In this document: positions 1 to 6,103 of the stretch, one piece after another | Layout of the letters: every line of letters begins with the position of its first letter | Position numbering within the stretch: the stretch's first letter is position 1 | Source of the DNA: an uncultured bacterium | GTDB taxonomy: Bacteria > Planctomycetota > UBA1135 > UBA2386 | Length of the DNA: 6,760 bases | Assembly (NCBI GenBank): GCA_938003515.1 | Contig: CALKYL010000153.1 | Span: 1 to 6,760 of the forward strand | Reading direction: 5' to 3' | Notes under the pieces: generated by a model | What the model was told of the DNA's origin: nothing | The model's database searches: none | Seen by the model: only the letters and a program-made list of their open reading frames with translations | Made by a program: the position numbers and the translations under genes

Positions 1-1
1 C

Positions 2-319
2 GCCGGCGCCGTGCTGGTGCGCCCGCGCCGGCTCTCGGGCGGCGTCATGGTCGCCGTCGTCCAGCCCCGCTGCCGCTTCCGCGAGCGGCGGCCCACGGTC
101 CGCATGCTGGCGCTGTCCTTCCTGCTGCTGATCGGCTTCACGCTGGTCGCCGAAGGCGTGGGCCTGCACATCCCGAAGGGCTACGTCTACTTCGCGATGG
201 GCTTCAGCATCGGCGTCGAGCTGCTCAACCTGCGCGCGCGCGCCGCCGGCACGCCGGTGCCGCTGCGCAACACGCCCCGGCCGCCGGAGGGTCCTGGCGG
301 CCCGCCCGCGGTAGCCTGA
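2..319 (+). CDS. TerC/YkoY-family integral membrane protein, 3' end only
   Basis: The reading frame is open at the left edge and ends at TGA 317-319, so only about the last 105 residues are present. The stretch from 'ERRPTVRMLALSFLLLIG' through 'HIPKGYVYFAMGFS' to 'ELLNLRAR' matches the conserved C-terminal end of TerC/YkoY-type proteins: a short charged loop, a hydrophobic helix, the HIPKGY turn, then a last helix followed by a basic tail. Members of this family are inner-membrane proteins linked to tellurite resistance and, in several bacteria, manganese efflux; the substrate here cannot be told. The last ~20 residues are a Pro/Gly-rich tail. The part before 'RFRERRPT' is unusual: relatives as I recall them have a complete hydrophobic helix after the 'VMVA' segment, whereas here only a few residues (VMVAVVQPRC) separate it from the loop. 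The family call is confident; integrity of the upstream part cannot be judged. Confidence 0.85.
   Translation, partial: AGAVLVRPRRLSGGVMVAVVQPRCRFRERRPTVRMLALSFLLLIGFTLVAEGVGLHIPKGYVYFAMGFSIGVELLNLRARAAGTPVPLRNTPRPPEGPGGPPAVA
312..317 (+). promoter_or_regulatory. Putative -10 element (TAGCCT) for the FNT gene
   Basis: TAGCCT overlaps the last codons and stop of the TerC gene and lies exactly 6 nt upstream of ATG 324, where transcription would begin at or next to the ATG. The same hexamer precedes the glycosyltransferase start on the other strand (5976-5981). No good -35 box is visible 16-18 nt upstream. Assignment rests on spacing and recurrence only. Confidence 0.35.
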
Positions 320-323
320 CGCC

Positions 324-449
324 ATGTCGTGGAAGCCTTCCGACCCCGTCCCCGCCGGCCCGCCGGCCCGCCGGCGCCGTCCGGCCGCGAGGCTTCCCGG
401 CCGCGCGCCCCCGAACCGGGCCGCGGGAGCCTCGGCGGTCGGCCGGTGA
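324..449 (+). other. ATG-initiated 41-codon frame preceding FNT; leader peptide or out-of-frame true N-terminus
   Basis: ATG 324 begins MSWKPSDPV, directly after a -10-like TAGCCT, and continues as a Pro/Arg/Ala-rich stretch to TGA 447-449. That stop overlaps a GTG (446-448) that is in frame with the FNT protein, as GTGA. Two readings are possible. It may be a short leader ORF coupled to FNT translation. Alternatively it is the genuine start of the FNT protein, thrown out of frame by one extra 8-bp repeat at 351-374: removing 8 nt joins codon GTC 348-350 directly to the FNT frame at 359. The second reading is attractive because ATG 324 has the same promoter-to-ATG spacing as other starts in this window. 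Codon third positions are GC-rich in both frames here, so composition does not decide. Confidence 0.3.
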
Positions 450-1378
450 CGACCCGCAGCGACGACGAGCCGTCCTCCACGACCCCCGAAGCCGGCGACG
501 GCGTCACCGTCCGACAGCGGCAGCGCGCGCACGAGGACCGCGAATACGAGCCGGTCGTCGTCAAGCGCATGGACCAGTCCGTGCGGCACCCGGACGACGT
601 GCTGCAGAACGCGATCCGCGAGGGCGCGGAGCAGGCGCGACGGCCGGCGCTGTCGCTGTTCCTGTCGGCGGTGTCGGCCGGCGCGATCCTGTCGTTCGCC
701 GCGATGGCGGTCGGCATCGTCGCCGCGTCCGAGGCGGGCTCCGGCGCGGGCCTCGCGAGCCGGCTCCTGGTCGCGGCCGTCTATCCGCTCGGCTTCGTCC
801 TGTGCCTGATGAGCGGCACGCAGCTGTTCACCGAGCACACCGCGCTGGCGATGTACCCGGTGCTCGATCGCCGCACCCCGGCGCGCTCGCTCTTGCGGCT
901 GTGGCCGACGATCCTCGCCGGCAACCTCGTCGGCTGCCTCGTCGGCGCGGGCCTGCTCGCGGCCGGCGACGGGGTGATCGGCGCCGCCGCGGGCTACGCC
1001 GCGACGGCGACGCACCTGATCGAGCACTCGGTGTTCGACTGCGCGATGAGCGCGGTCCTCGCCGGCTGGTTGATGGCGCTGGGCGGCTGGCTGATCCTCG
1101 CGACCGCGGCCGACGTCAGCCAGATCGTCGTCATCTACGCGACGACGTTCCTGATCGGCCTCGCGGGACTGCACCACTCGATCGCGGGCAGCGCCGAGGT
1201 GCTCGCCGCCGCGATGACGGGCGCCGGCCTGTCGACCGGCGACGCCGTCGTCACGCTGGTCGTGGCGGTGTTCGGCAACCTCGTCGGCGGCAGCCTGTTC
1301 GTCGGCATCCTCAACTACGGGCACATCCGCCAGACCCAGCTCGGCGCCGGAGAGGGCCGCGACGCCCGCGAACGCTAG
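329..1378 (+). CDS. Formate/nitrite transporter (FNT) family membrane protein
   Basis: The product is a multi-spanning FNT-fold channel, a family that moves small monovalent anions such as formate or nitrite across the inner membrane; the substrate here is unknown. Counted from GTG 329 (349 aa), hydrophobic segments lie near residues 107-132, 144-165, 191-212, 237-258, 266-288 and 305-328, the six expected. Diagnostic stretches are 'GTQLFTEHT' (163-171) after helix 2, 'LWPTILAGNLVG' (191-202), 'GLHHSIAGSAEV' (280-291), whose His283 aligns with the central pore histidine, and 'FGNLVGGSLFVGILNYG' (315-331) near the C-terminus. Residues 1-100 are a charged, low-complexity cytoplasmic extension, as in YfdC-like members. 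The start is uncertain: GTG 329 is the longest frame, GTG 446 (residue 40) is a later option, and ATG 324 would be the natural start but is in a different frame because of an 8-bp tandem repeat at 351-374. No Shine-Dalgarno precedes any of them. The gene follows TerC closely and converges on the TraB gene, 26 nt away, with no clear terminator between. Confidence 0.85.
   Translation: MEAFRPRPRRPAGPPAPSGREASRPRAPEPGRGSLGGRPVTTRSDDEPSSTTPEAGDGVTVRQRQRAHEDREYEPVVVKRMDQSVRHPDDVLQNAIREGAEQARRPALSLFLSAVSAGAILSFAAMAVGIVAASEAGSGAGLASRLLVAAVYPLGFVLCLMSGTQLFTEHTALAMYPVLDRRTPARSLLRLWPTILAGNLVGCLVGAGLLAAGDGVIGAAAGYAATATHLIEHSVFDCAMSAVLAGWLMALGGWLILATAADVSQIVVIYATTFLIGLAGLHHSIAGSAEVLAAAMTGAGLSTGDAVVTLVVAVFGNLVGGSLFVGILNYGHIRQTQLGAGEGRDARER
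351..374 (+). repeat. Three perfect tandem copies of an 8-bp unit in the FNT N-terminal coding region
   Basis: CCCGCCGG occurs at 351-358, 359-366 and 367-374. Because 8 is not a multiple of 3, gain or loss of a unit changes the downstream reading frame. With two copies, ATG 324 would read MSWKPSDPVPAGPPAPSG and continue straight into the FNT protein (348 aa); with the three present copies it stops at 447-449. The short unit and extreme GC content also make this a site where sequencing or assembly errors are likely. Confidence 0.9.
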
Positions 1379-1404
1379 CGACCGCGGCCCCGACCCCGGC
1401 CCCG

Positions 1405-2646
1405 TCAGCGCCCGAACAGGCCCCCGCGGCGTGGTTCGGGCACGACCAGGTCGTCGGCGGTGCCGAGCTCGCCATCCGGGCCCGCGCTCGCCGCCTGCCA
1501 CCGCGCGCCCGTGCGCCGCCGCTGCAGCACGTAGTCGTTGCCCCACGGGTCGGTGAACGGACCCTCCCACGCGACACCCTCGGTCTCGGCGAGCTGGCGC
1601 GGCGTCGGCACGTCGTCGGGCCGGTTCGCGAGCCGGTGGTCCCGGGCGGCCGCGGCGAGCGCCGACAGCTCGTCCTTGCACTGCCGGCGCAGCTTCATCA
1701 GCGCACGGTCGATCTTCGGATCGGGTCGCTTCGCGCAGTCCCACGCGACCAGCCATTCGTGGCCGGTCTTCCGGAAACCGAGGTCCTCGACGAGACGCCG
1801 CTCCATGTGCGGCAGGTGCGCCGCGCCGTAGTAGATGCCGATGCGCTTCCGTCCGTCGGCGATCTCGCGGCGCAGGACCTGCAGGCACTTCTCGTTGCGC
1901 CCTTCGAGCAACGTCGAGCCCTCGCCGCCGGCGGCGAGCATCTCCATCTGCTCGAGCTGCGACGCGAACGTCACCCGCATCAGGTGTCGGCCTTCGCCGC
2001 TGCGGAACGCGGCAACGAGGTCGAACTCCTGAGCCGGCGCCGCCTCCCCGCTCTCCGCCTGCTCGCGCTGCATCTCCATGCCCGAGGCCATCATGTTCCA
2101 CATGATCGACAGCAGGCTCTCGCCGCGCTCGTCCATGCTCGCCTGGAACTCCTCGGGCGTCATGTCGGCGTGCACGAAGTTGTCGGCCTGGTAGTCGATC
2201 TCGTCGAGCTGGAACGTCAGATCGAGGGCGCGCTTCAGACCCTGCTGGAGCAGCGACACGATGCTCGAGCCGCGCTCCTCGGGATCCCGGCTCGGCCGGT
2301 AGTCCTCGGGGCCGACGAGCTCGTAGAGCAGCACGTCGCAGGTCGTGAACCGGTCGTTGAGCTCCTGGTAGCACGCGGCGTCGGCGATGTGCACCGCGCC
2401 GTAGAAGACCACCGTGACGCCGTCCTTCTCGTAGGTGGTGATCGCGGTGTCGAGGTGGCCGCCGTCGCCGACGGTCACGTAGCGCACGAAGTCGCTCGGC
2501 ACCTGCCTCGGGCCGTCGCCGGGCGGCTCTGCCCAGCGCCCGGCCGCGCCCTGGTCCGCGGGGCGCCGTCCTTCCACGGGCTCCTGCGCACAGGCGCCCC
2601 ACATCGACAGCACGAGCGGCAGCGCCGCCCTCGAGAACGTTCGCAT
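1405..2646 (-). CDS. Exported TraB/GumN (Tiki-like) domain protein fused to a GspG-like pseudopilin C-terminal domain
   Basis: The 413-aa product begins MRTFSRAALPLVLSMWGACA, a signal peptide with probable cleavage near residue 20 (or lipidation at Cys19, although the lipobox is poor). Residues ~55-305 resemble the TraB/GumN/Tiki superfamily: a first GxxH motif (GAVH, 83-86), a buried glutamate (Glu109 in LLYELVG), 'LLEGRNEKC' (246-254), and a second GxxH (GAAH, 274-277) followed by 'LPHMERRLVEDLGF'. In Tiki proteins the paired GxxH motifs and glutamate belong to a metal-dependent protease site; activity here is inferred. The last ~95 residues look like the soluble part of a type II secretion major pseudopilin: a helix with 'ALMKLRRQCKDEL', then DPWGN (366-370) and an Asp/Gly-rich segment around 'SAGPDGELGTADDL' (387-400). 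The N-terminal pilin methylation signal is absent, so it is not a pseudopilin. ATG 2646 was chosen because the signal peptide starts there and a promoter-like sequence sits just upstream; a longer frame upstream is Arg-rich non-coding sequence. It lies 41 nt after the oxidoreductase gene. Confidence 0.85.
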   Translation of the reverse strand: MRTFSRAALPLVLSMWGACAQEPVEGRRPADQGAAGRWAEPPGDGPRQVPSDFVRYVTVGDGGHLDTAITTYEKDGVTVVFYGAVHIADAACYQELNDRFTTCDVLLYELVGPEDYRPSRDPEERGSSIVSLLQQGLKRALDLTFQLDEIDYQADNFVHADMTPEEFQASMDERGESLLSIMWNMMASGMEMQREQAESGEAAPAQEFDLVAAFRSGEGRHLMRVTFASQLEQMEMLAAGGEGSTLLEGRNEKCLQVLRREIADGRKRIGIYYGAAHLPHMERRLVEDLGFRKTGHEWLVAWDCAKRPDPKIDRALMKLRRQCKDELSALAAAARDHRLANRPDDVPTPRQLAETEGVAWEGPFTDPWGNDYVLQRRRTGARWQAASAGPDGELGTADDLVVPEPRRGGLFGR

Positions 2647-2652
2647 GGCCCC

Positions 2653-2681
2653 ATGATCGGCTGGGCCGCGCCGCGGGACAA
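2653..2681 (-). promoter_or_regulatory. Putative promoter for the TraB-domain gene
   Basis: Reading on the minus strand, TTGTCC (2676-2681), a 17-nt spacer and GATCAT (2653-2658) match the housekeeping sigma factor layout at 4 of 6 positions each. The -10 ends 6 nt before ATG 2646, so a transcript would be leaderless or nearly so. It lies mainly in the 41-nt gap after the oxidoreductase gene, so the TraB gene may be transcribed independently of it. Confidence 0.45.
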
Positions 2682-2687
2682 GCCGAG

Positions 2688-4373
2688 TCAGCGCGGCGCG
2701 GGCGGCCAGGTCAGCACCTGGCCCGCGGCGAGCAGGCGCGCCTCGAGGTCCGCGTACGGAACGTCCTGCACGGCGGCGCCGCGCTCGATCGCCAGCCCGG
2801 CGGCGATCGCCGCGGACTGGGCGAGCACCATGAACACCGGCTCCATGCGGATCGAGCCGTAGGCGATGTGGCTCGCGCTGACGCACACCGGCACCAGCAG
2901 GTTGTCCGCGTCGCCGCGCCGCGGCACCAGCGCGCGGTACGAGATGCCGTACGGCGCCGGCACGCGCACCTGCACGTCGCCCTCGTTGCGCGCCGTGCCG
3001 TCGGCGGCGACGTAGCGCTGCACGTTGTGGCTGTCCATCGCGTAGGCACCCATGCCGACCGGGTCGTCGTCGACCTCGCTGCCGACGCAGTGCCGTTCGG
3101 TCACGACGTGCTCACCGACCAGCCGACGCCCTTCGCGCACGTACAGCAGCGGCGGCCAGTGCGCGGTCGCGACGAACTCGTCCGCCGCGAGGCCGTAGCG
3201 CTGGAACTCCGCGCGCACCGGCTCGGGAACGCGGGGGTCGTTCGCCAGCGTCCACATCAGCCCCTGCTGGTAGCGGCGGTGCGCGTCGACGATGCGCGCG
3301 CGCTCGGCATGGCTCGCCTCCGGGTAGCCGTAGTTGCCGCCGATGAAGTCGGTCGAGAACGCGCCGTTGTTGTTGCTGTCCGTCTTGCGGTTCGGCATGC
3401 GCACCGGGTGCCACGGCGCGAGCGTGCTGCCCGCCTCGAAGTGGCGCAGCAGCAGCTCGTAGTCGCCCGCGTCGTAGCCGGCCGGCTTCGGCCACGGCAC
3501 GCGGTTGTCGGGGTCGTCGGTGGCGCACAGCCGGAAGCAGTAGGCCTGCACGCGGTGGTCGGCCGAGCCCTCCTCGCCGGGCCCCTCGGCCGAGACGAAG
3601 GGCAACAGCCCGCTCGACGGATCGCCCGGCACCACGTACGGGTCGACCGGCGCCGTGAACTGGTGCTTGGTCGCGTTGTGCGTCTGCACGCCGTTGAGCG
3701 TCTCGCCGTAGGTCCGGTTCGCCTCGCGGCCGACCGCGAAGGCGCAGCCGGCCGCGGCCAGCAGATCGCCCTCGTACGTGCAGTCGAGGAACACGCGCGC
3801 GGCGACGACGGTGCCGTCTTCGCAGCGCAGCGACAGGACCCGGGCGCCCTCCTTGACGACGCCGCCCGGACCGCGGTCGAGGCGCGCACCGAGCGGCTCG
3901 ATGCCGTGCTCGCCGAGCATCGCTCGGAACGTCGCCTGCGCAACGCTCGGCTCGAAGGTCCAGGCCGCATCCGCGCTCTCGTCGTGGCCGCGGCCGCGGA
4001 ACGCGTCGCGACGCTCCCGCGTCCACGCCTCGGGCCGGTCGTAGTGCGCGCGGAGCCGCCGGTAGAATTCGCGCGAGAGCCCGCCGATCGCGTCCTTGTT
4101 GCCGACGTCGGTCGCGCCGAGGCCGGACGTCGACAGCCCGCCGACCCAACCGTCGCAGTCGACCAGCACGACCGAACGTCCCTCCCTGCGCGCCTGCACC
4201 GCCGCGACGACGCCGGCCGAGGTCGCGCCGTAGACGCAGACGTCGCAGCGCAGCGGCGCGGGCGGTCCGGCGGGCGCCGCGCCGCACGCGCCGAAGGCGA
4301 GCCAGGTCACGAGGCAGAGCAGGAGGTTGCGGGCGACGGTGCGCCGGCGCGGAGTCGAAGGCAGGGCGTTCAT
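2688..4373 (-). CDS. Exported FAD-dependent oxidoreductase (FAD_oxidored type), probable lipoprotein
   Basis: This 561-aa protein has an N-terminal export signal, then a Rossmann FAD-binding segment: 'CDVCVYGATSAGVVAAVQA' with GATSAG at 49-54, a strand ending in Asp72, and 'GWVGGLSTSGLGATDVGNK' around 75-93. The C-terminal block from 'GISYRALVPR' (from 476) through 'NLLVPVCVSASHIAYGSIR' to 'AQSAAIAAGLA' is the second FAD-contacting region typical of the FAD_oxidored family, and length fits. Members use FAD for redox of unknown substrates; many are mislabelled 'xanthan lyase'. The export signal is a hydrophobic core (17-28) ending in a candidate lipobox cysteine (Cys30 in AFGAC), preceded by RRRTVA (9-14), which is weakly twin-arginine-like. 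Tat export would suit a protein carrying a folded cofactor. ATG 4373 was chosen because it starts the signal peptide; a much longer same-frame ORF upstream is Arg/Ala-rich noise antiparallel in frame to the glycosyltransferase. It starts 14 nt after the glycosyltransferase frame, without a Shine-Dalgarno, so cotranscription is likely. Confidence 0.87.
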   Translation of the reverse strand: MNALPSTPRRRTVARNLLLCLVTWLAFGACGAAPAGPPAPLRCDVCVYGATSAGVVAAVQARREGRSVVLVDCDGWVGGLSTSGLGATDVGNKDAIGGLSREFYRRLRAHYDRPEAWTRERRDAFRGRGHDESADAAWTFEPSVAQATFRAMLGEHGIEPLGARLDRGPGGVVKEGARVLSLRCEDGTVVAARVFLDCTYEGDLLAAAGCAFAVGREANRTYGETLNGVQTHNATKHQFTAPVDPYVVPGDPSSGLLPFVSAEGPGEEGSADHRVQAYCFRLCATDDPDNRVPWPKPAGYDAGDYELLLRHFEAGSTLAPWHPVRMPNRKTDSNNNGAFSTDFIGGNYGYPEASHAERARIVDAHRRYQQGLMWTLANDPRVPEPVRAEFQRYGLAADEFVATAHWPPLLYVREGRRLVGEHVVTERHCVGSEVDDDPVGMGAYAMDSHNVQRYVAADGTARNEGDVQVRVPAPYGISYRALVPRRGDADNLLVPVCVSASHIAYGSIRMEPVFMVLAQSAAIAAGLAIERGAAVQDVPYADLEARLLAAGQVLTWPPAPR

Positions 4374-4387
4374 GGCTCGGGGGGAGT

Positions 4388-4702
4388 TCACGTTCTCGGC
4401 AGATAGACGTAGACGCTGGCGTCCTTGGGGCCGATCCAGCAAGGCAGGTGCAGCGCGAGCTCGAAGTCGCGCGCGAGCGCGCGGCCGAGCACGCCGTCGC
4501 GGTCGTGCTCGTCGAGTTCGGGAAGCGTGACGACGACCGCGAACTGGGCCTGCTCGCGGGCCGCTTCGCGCCGGTGCCACGCGAGGTGGGCCTCGGCCCC
4601 GGGATCGTGCAGCCGCCGCCCGGCGAGGTCCTCGCCGGTCGCGATCATCCAGTCGAGCAGCGGCAGCACGTCGACCGTCGGGTAGGGATCGCCGTCTGTC
4701 AC
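4388..4702 (-). pseudogene. C-terminal part of the GT39-like glycosyltransferase, separated by an in-frame TAG
   Basis: This 104-codon frame begins at GTG 4702 and is in the same reading frame as the upstream glycosyltransferase, separated only by TAG (4706-4708) and one TTC codon. It has no signal peptide or transmembrane segment. Its end, 'RALARDFELALHLPCWIG' followed by 'PKDASVYVYLPRT', is the kind of beta-rich tail (L...F.....P....P.D.SVYVY) that closes the extracytoplasmic C-terminal domain of GT-C glycosyltransferases, not a typical standalone small protein. I therefore read it as the missing ~105 residues of the preceding protein. It could still be expressed as a separate polypeptide by reinitiation at GTG 4702, because the stop and this start are 3 nt apart, or as part of the full protein by readthrough. 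Automatic annotation would probably list it as a hypothetical protein. Confidence 0.7.
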
Positions 4703-4705
4703 GAA

Positions 4706-5956
4706 CTAGTGGCTCAGTCGCACGTAGTAGAGCAGCGTCGGCTGGCTGACCTTCAATACGCGCATGCCGCGAGTCCCGGCGCGCTGCTGCACGAACTGCG
4801 CGGCCTCGCGCCATCGCGCCCGCTGCCCGAACTGCGCGCCGTAGTAGGCGACGTCGAGTCTGGCGCTGTCGGCCGCGACCAGGAGCGGCAGCAGCGCGGC
4901 GAGGGCGACCCGCGCCGCGCGGGGCTCGACGCCGCCCGCGGAGAACAGCCGCGCGACGTGCACGCAGGCGAGCGCGACGAGCCAGGCGACGACGGGCTGG
5001 CAGCAGATCGCGTAGCGCGCGGTGACCTTGACCAGCGTGCCGCCGACCGCGGCCAGCGCCAGGAGCGGCACCGCGAGCAGGCAGCCGAGCAGCAGCGCGC
5101 GCTCGAGGCCCAGCACCCGCGGCGCGAGCCAGAGGCCGATCGCGGCGAGCAAGAGGGACGTCGGCCGGAAGTAGTAGACCACCGTCTCGACGAAGTGCAT
5201 CAGCGAGGGGTCGTCCTTCGAGCGCAGGAAGCCCTGGAACGGCGACAGCTGCTGGAACACCCACGGCACGACGACGACGACGCACGAGAGCGCGACCGCG
5301 ACCCGCAGGACGCGGCGGCGGCCGGGGGCCGTCGCCAGCGCCGAGCGCGCCAGCAGGAACGCGACGAACGCGAACACGGCGAGCACGGCCGACGGGTGGC
5401 AGAGCGCGCCGAGGCCGATCGCCAGGACGGCCGCGTAGAGGTCGCGCGGCCGGTCGGTGCCGAGCCAGACGTGCGCGCGGTTGGCGGCGACGACGGTCAA
5501 GAGCACCATCGGTCCGTAGCCGCGCGCGTTCTGGCTCCAGAACAGGTGCCACGGGTCGATCGCCACGAGCGACGCGGCCAGCACCGCCGCCCACGGGCCG
5601 ACCAGCCGACGGCCGCAGAGGGCGACCAGCGGCACGGTCGCGATGCCGAGCAGCACGAACGGCAGCCGAAGCGACGCCTCGTCGAAGCCTAGCCAGCCGA
5701 CCCCGAACAGGAACCGCAGCAGCAGGAAGGTCGCCGGGTAGAACATCCGGTCGGTGCGCAGGAAGCCGTTCTCGCCGGCGAGCTGCATGGTCGCGTCGCG
5801 CCACGTGTGCGCCTCGTCGATCCACAGCGACCATTCGCCGAAGCGCCACAGCCGCAGCGCCGCGGCGACCGCGGTCACCGCGACGATCAGCAGCCACTGC
5901 GCGCGCCCGAACGGGGCGGGCGCGGCGGCGGCACGGGTCAGGGGTCGCTCGAGCAT
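4706..5956 (-). CDS. GT-C / GT39-like membrane glycosyltransferase, interrupted by an in-frame TAG
   Basis: This polytopic inner-membrane protein belongs to the dolichyl/undecaprenyl-phosphate-sugar-using GT-C fold group (PMT/ArnT-like), which adds a lipid-linked sugar to an acceptor on the outer face of the membrane. Roughly eleven hydrophobic segments lie near residues 20-36, 73-90, 97-115, 122-138, 146-160, 174-204, 217-236, 264-280, 285-304, 317-336 and 346-363. The first external loop holds the family acidic pair in 'SLWIDEAHTW' (Asp47, Glu48). The conserved stretch 'SLRLPFVLLGIATVPLVAL' (95-113), a following GRRLVG turn, and 'WHLFWSQNARGYGP' (136-149) are characteristic. The C-terminal soluble domain starts around residue 365 ('WREAAQFVQQRAGTRG') but is cut at codon 417 by TAG, in the middle of the domain; in-frame coding continues downstream to 4388, giving 522 codons if read through. 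ATG 5956 starts the only plausible N-terminus. There is no Shine-Dalgarno. Sugar and acceptor cannot be inferred. Confidence 0.85.
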   Translation of the reverse strand: MLERPLTRAAAAPAPFGRAQWLLIVAVTAVAAALRLWRFGEWSLWIDEAHTWRDATMQLAGENGFLRTDRMFYPATFLLLRFLFGVGWLGFDEASLRLPFVLLGIATVPLVALCGRRLVGPWAAVLAASLVAIDPWHLFWSQNARGYGPMVLLTVVAANRAHVWLGTDRPRDLYAAVLAIGLGALCHPSAVLAVFAFVAFLLARSALATAPGRRRVLRVAVALSCVVVVVPWVFQQLSPFQGFLRSKDDPSLMHFVETVVYYFRPTSLLLAAIGLWLAPRVLGLERALLLGCLLAVPLLALAAVGGTLVKVTARYAICCQPVVAWLVALACVHVARLFSAGGVEPRAARVALAALLPLLVAADSARLDVAYYGAQFGQRARWREAAQFVQQRAGTRGMRVLKVSQPTLLYYVRLSH

Positions 5957-5975
5957 GCCGAGGGGCGGAGCGGGC

Positions 5976-6003
5976 AGGCTATGCGGTGCCGGACGCCGCG
6001 CAA
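5976..6003 (-). promoter_or_regulatory. Putative promoter for the glycosyltransferase gene
   Basis: On the minus strand, TTGCGC (5998-6003), a 16-nt spacer and TAGCCT (5976-5981) form a sigma70-like pair. The hexamer TAGCCT is identical to the one before the FNT gene. The -10 lies 19 nt from ATG 5956, giving a leader of about a dozen nucleotides without a Shine-Dalgarno. The -35 region sits beside the palindrome at 6013-6036. Confidence 0.4.
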
Positions 6004-6012
6004 CGGCGAGCC

Positions 6013-6036
6013 GCGCACGACCCCGGGGCCGTGCGC
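6013..6036. repeat. 24-bp near-perfect palindrome in the divergent intergenic region
   Basis: GCGCACG at 6013-6019 is the inverted complement of CGTGCGC at 6030-6036, and the centre is CCCCGGGG (6021-6028). The only mismatch is 6020/6029. It lies about 10 bp upstream of the putative -35 box of the leftward glycosyltransferase promoter and ~70 bp upstream of the rightward -10, so an operator is the simplest guess. It cannot serve as a terminator for either flanking gene because both are transcribed away from it. Confidence 0.6.
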
Positions 6037-6057
6037 CGATTTCTCGTGCCGATTTCT
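6035..6057 (+). repeat. Tandem direct repeat GCCGATTTCT, 13-bp period
   Basis: GCCGATTTCT occurs at 6035-6044 and 6048-6057, one start every 13 bp, immediately next to the palindrome at 6013-6036. These are the most AT-rich bases in the 161-bp region between the divergent genes. The arrangement is compatible with a protein-binding site, but two short copies could be chance. Confidence 0.5.
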
Positions 6058-6103
6058 GCCGCCGGCGGGTCGATCGGCCCGGAGACGCGGACGCGCCGCC
6101 GGG

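Noticed and set aside
1379..1404. Possible bidirectional terminator between the convergent FNT and TraB genes
   Set aside because: The 26-nt gap is GC-rich, but I found no stable stem-loop followed by a T-run on either strand.
802..2862. Long plus-strand frame of 686 codons
   Set aside because: It runs through the FNT gene out of frame and then antisense through the TraB gene. The translation is Arg/Ala/His/Val-rich without domains, typical of a shadow frame in high-GC DNA.
2868..4406. Plus-strand frame of 512 codons antisense to the FAD oxidoreductase
   Set aside because: The translation is Arg/Ala/Val-biased and has no recognisable motif, whereas the minus strand gives a complete FAD-binding protein.
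4706..4708. Programmed amber decoding (e.g. pyrrolysine) at the glycosyltransferase TAG
   Set aside because: No supporting decoding gene or downstream element is visible, and a single TGG-to-TAG change is a simpler explanation.
5268..5282. ACG-repeat run within the glycosyltransferase
   Set aside because: It is a trinucleotide run encoding consecutive valines inside a membrane helix; copy changes would not shift frame and it fits the protein.
4448..5692. Plus-strand frame of 414 codons antisense to the glycosyltransferase
   Set aside because: It is rich in Arg, Gln, Glu and Asp with no domain, as expected from the complement of hydrophobic membrane codons.
4374..5897. N-terminal extension of the oxidoreductase frame to 1069 codons
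   Set aside because: The upstream 508 codons are Arg-rich noise in another frame of the glycosyltransferase, and the signal peptide at 4373 marks the true start.
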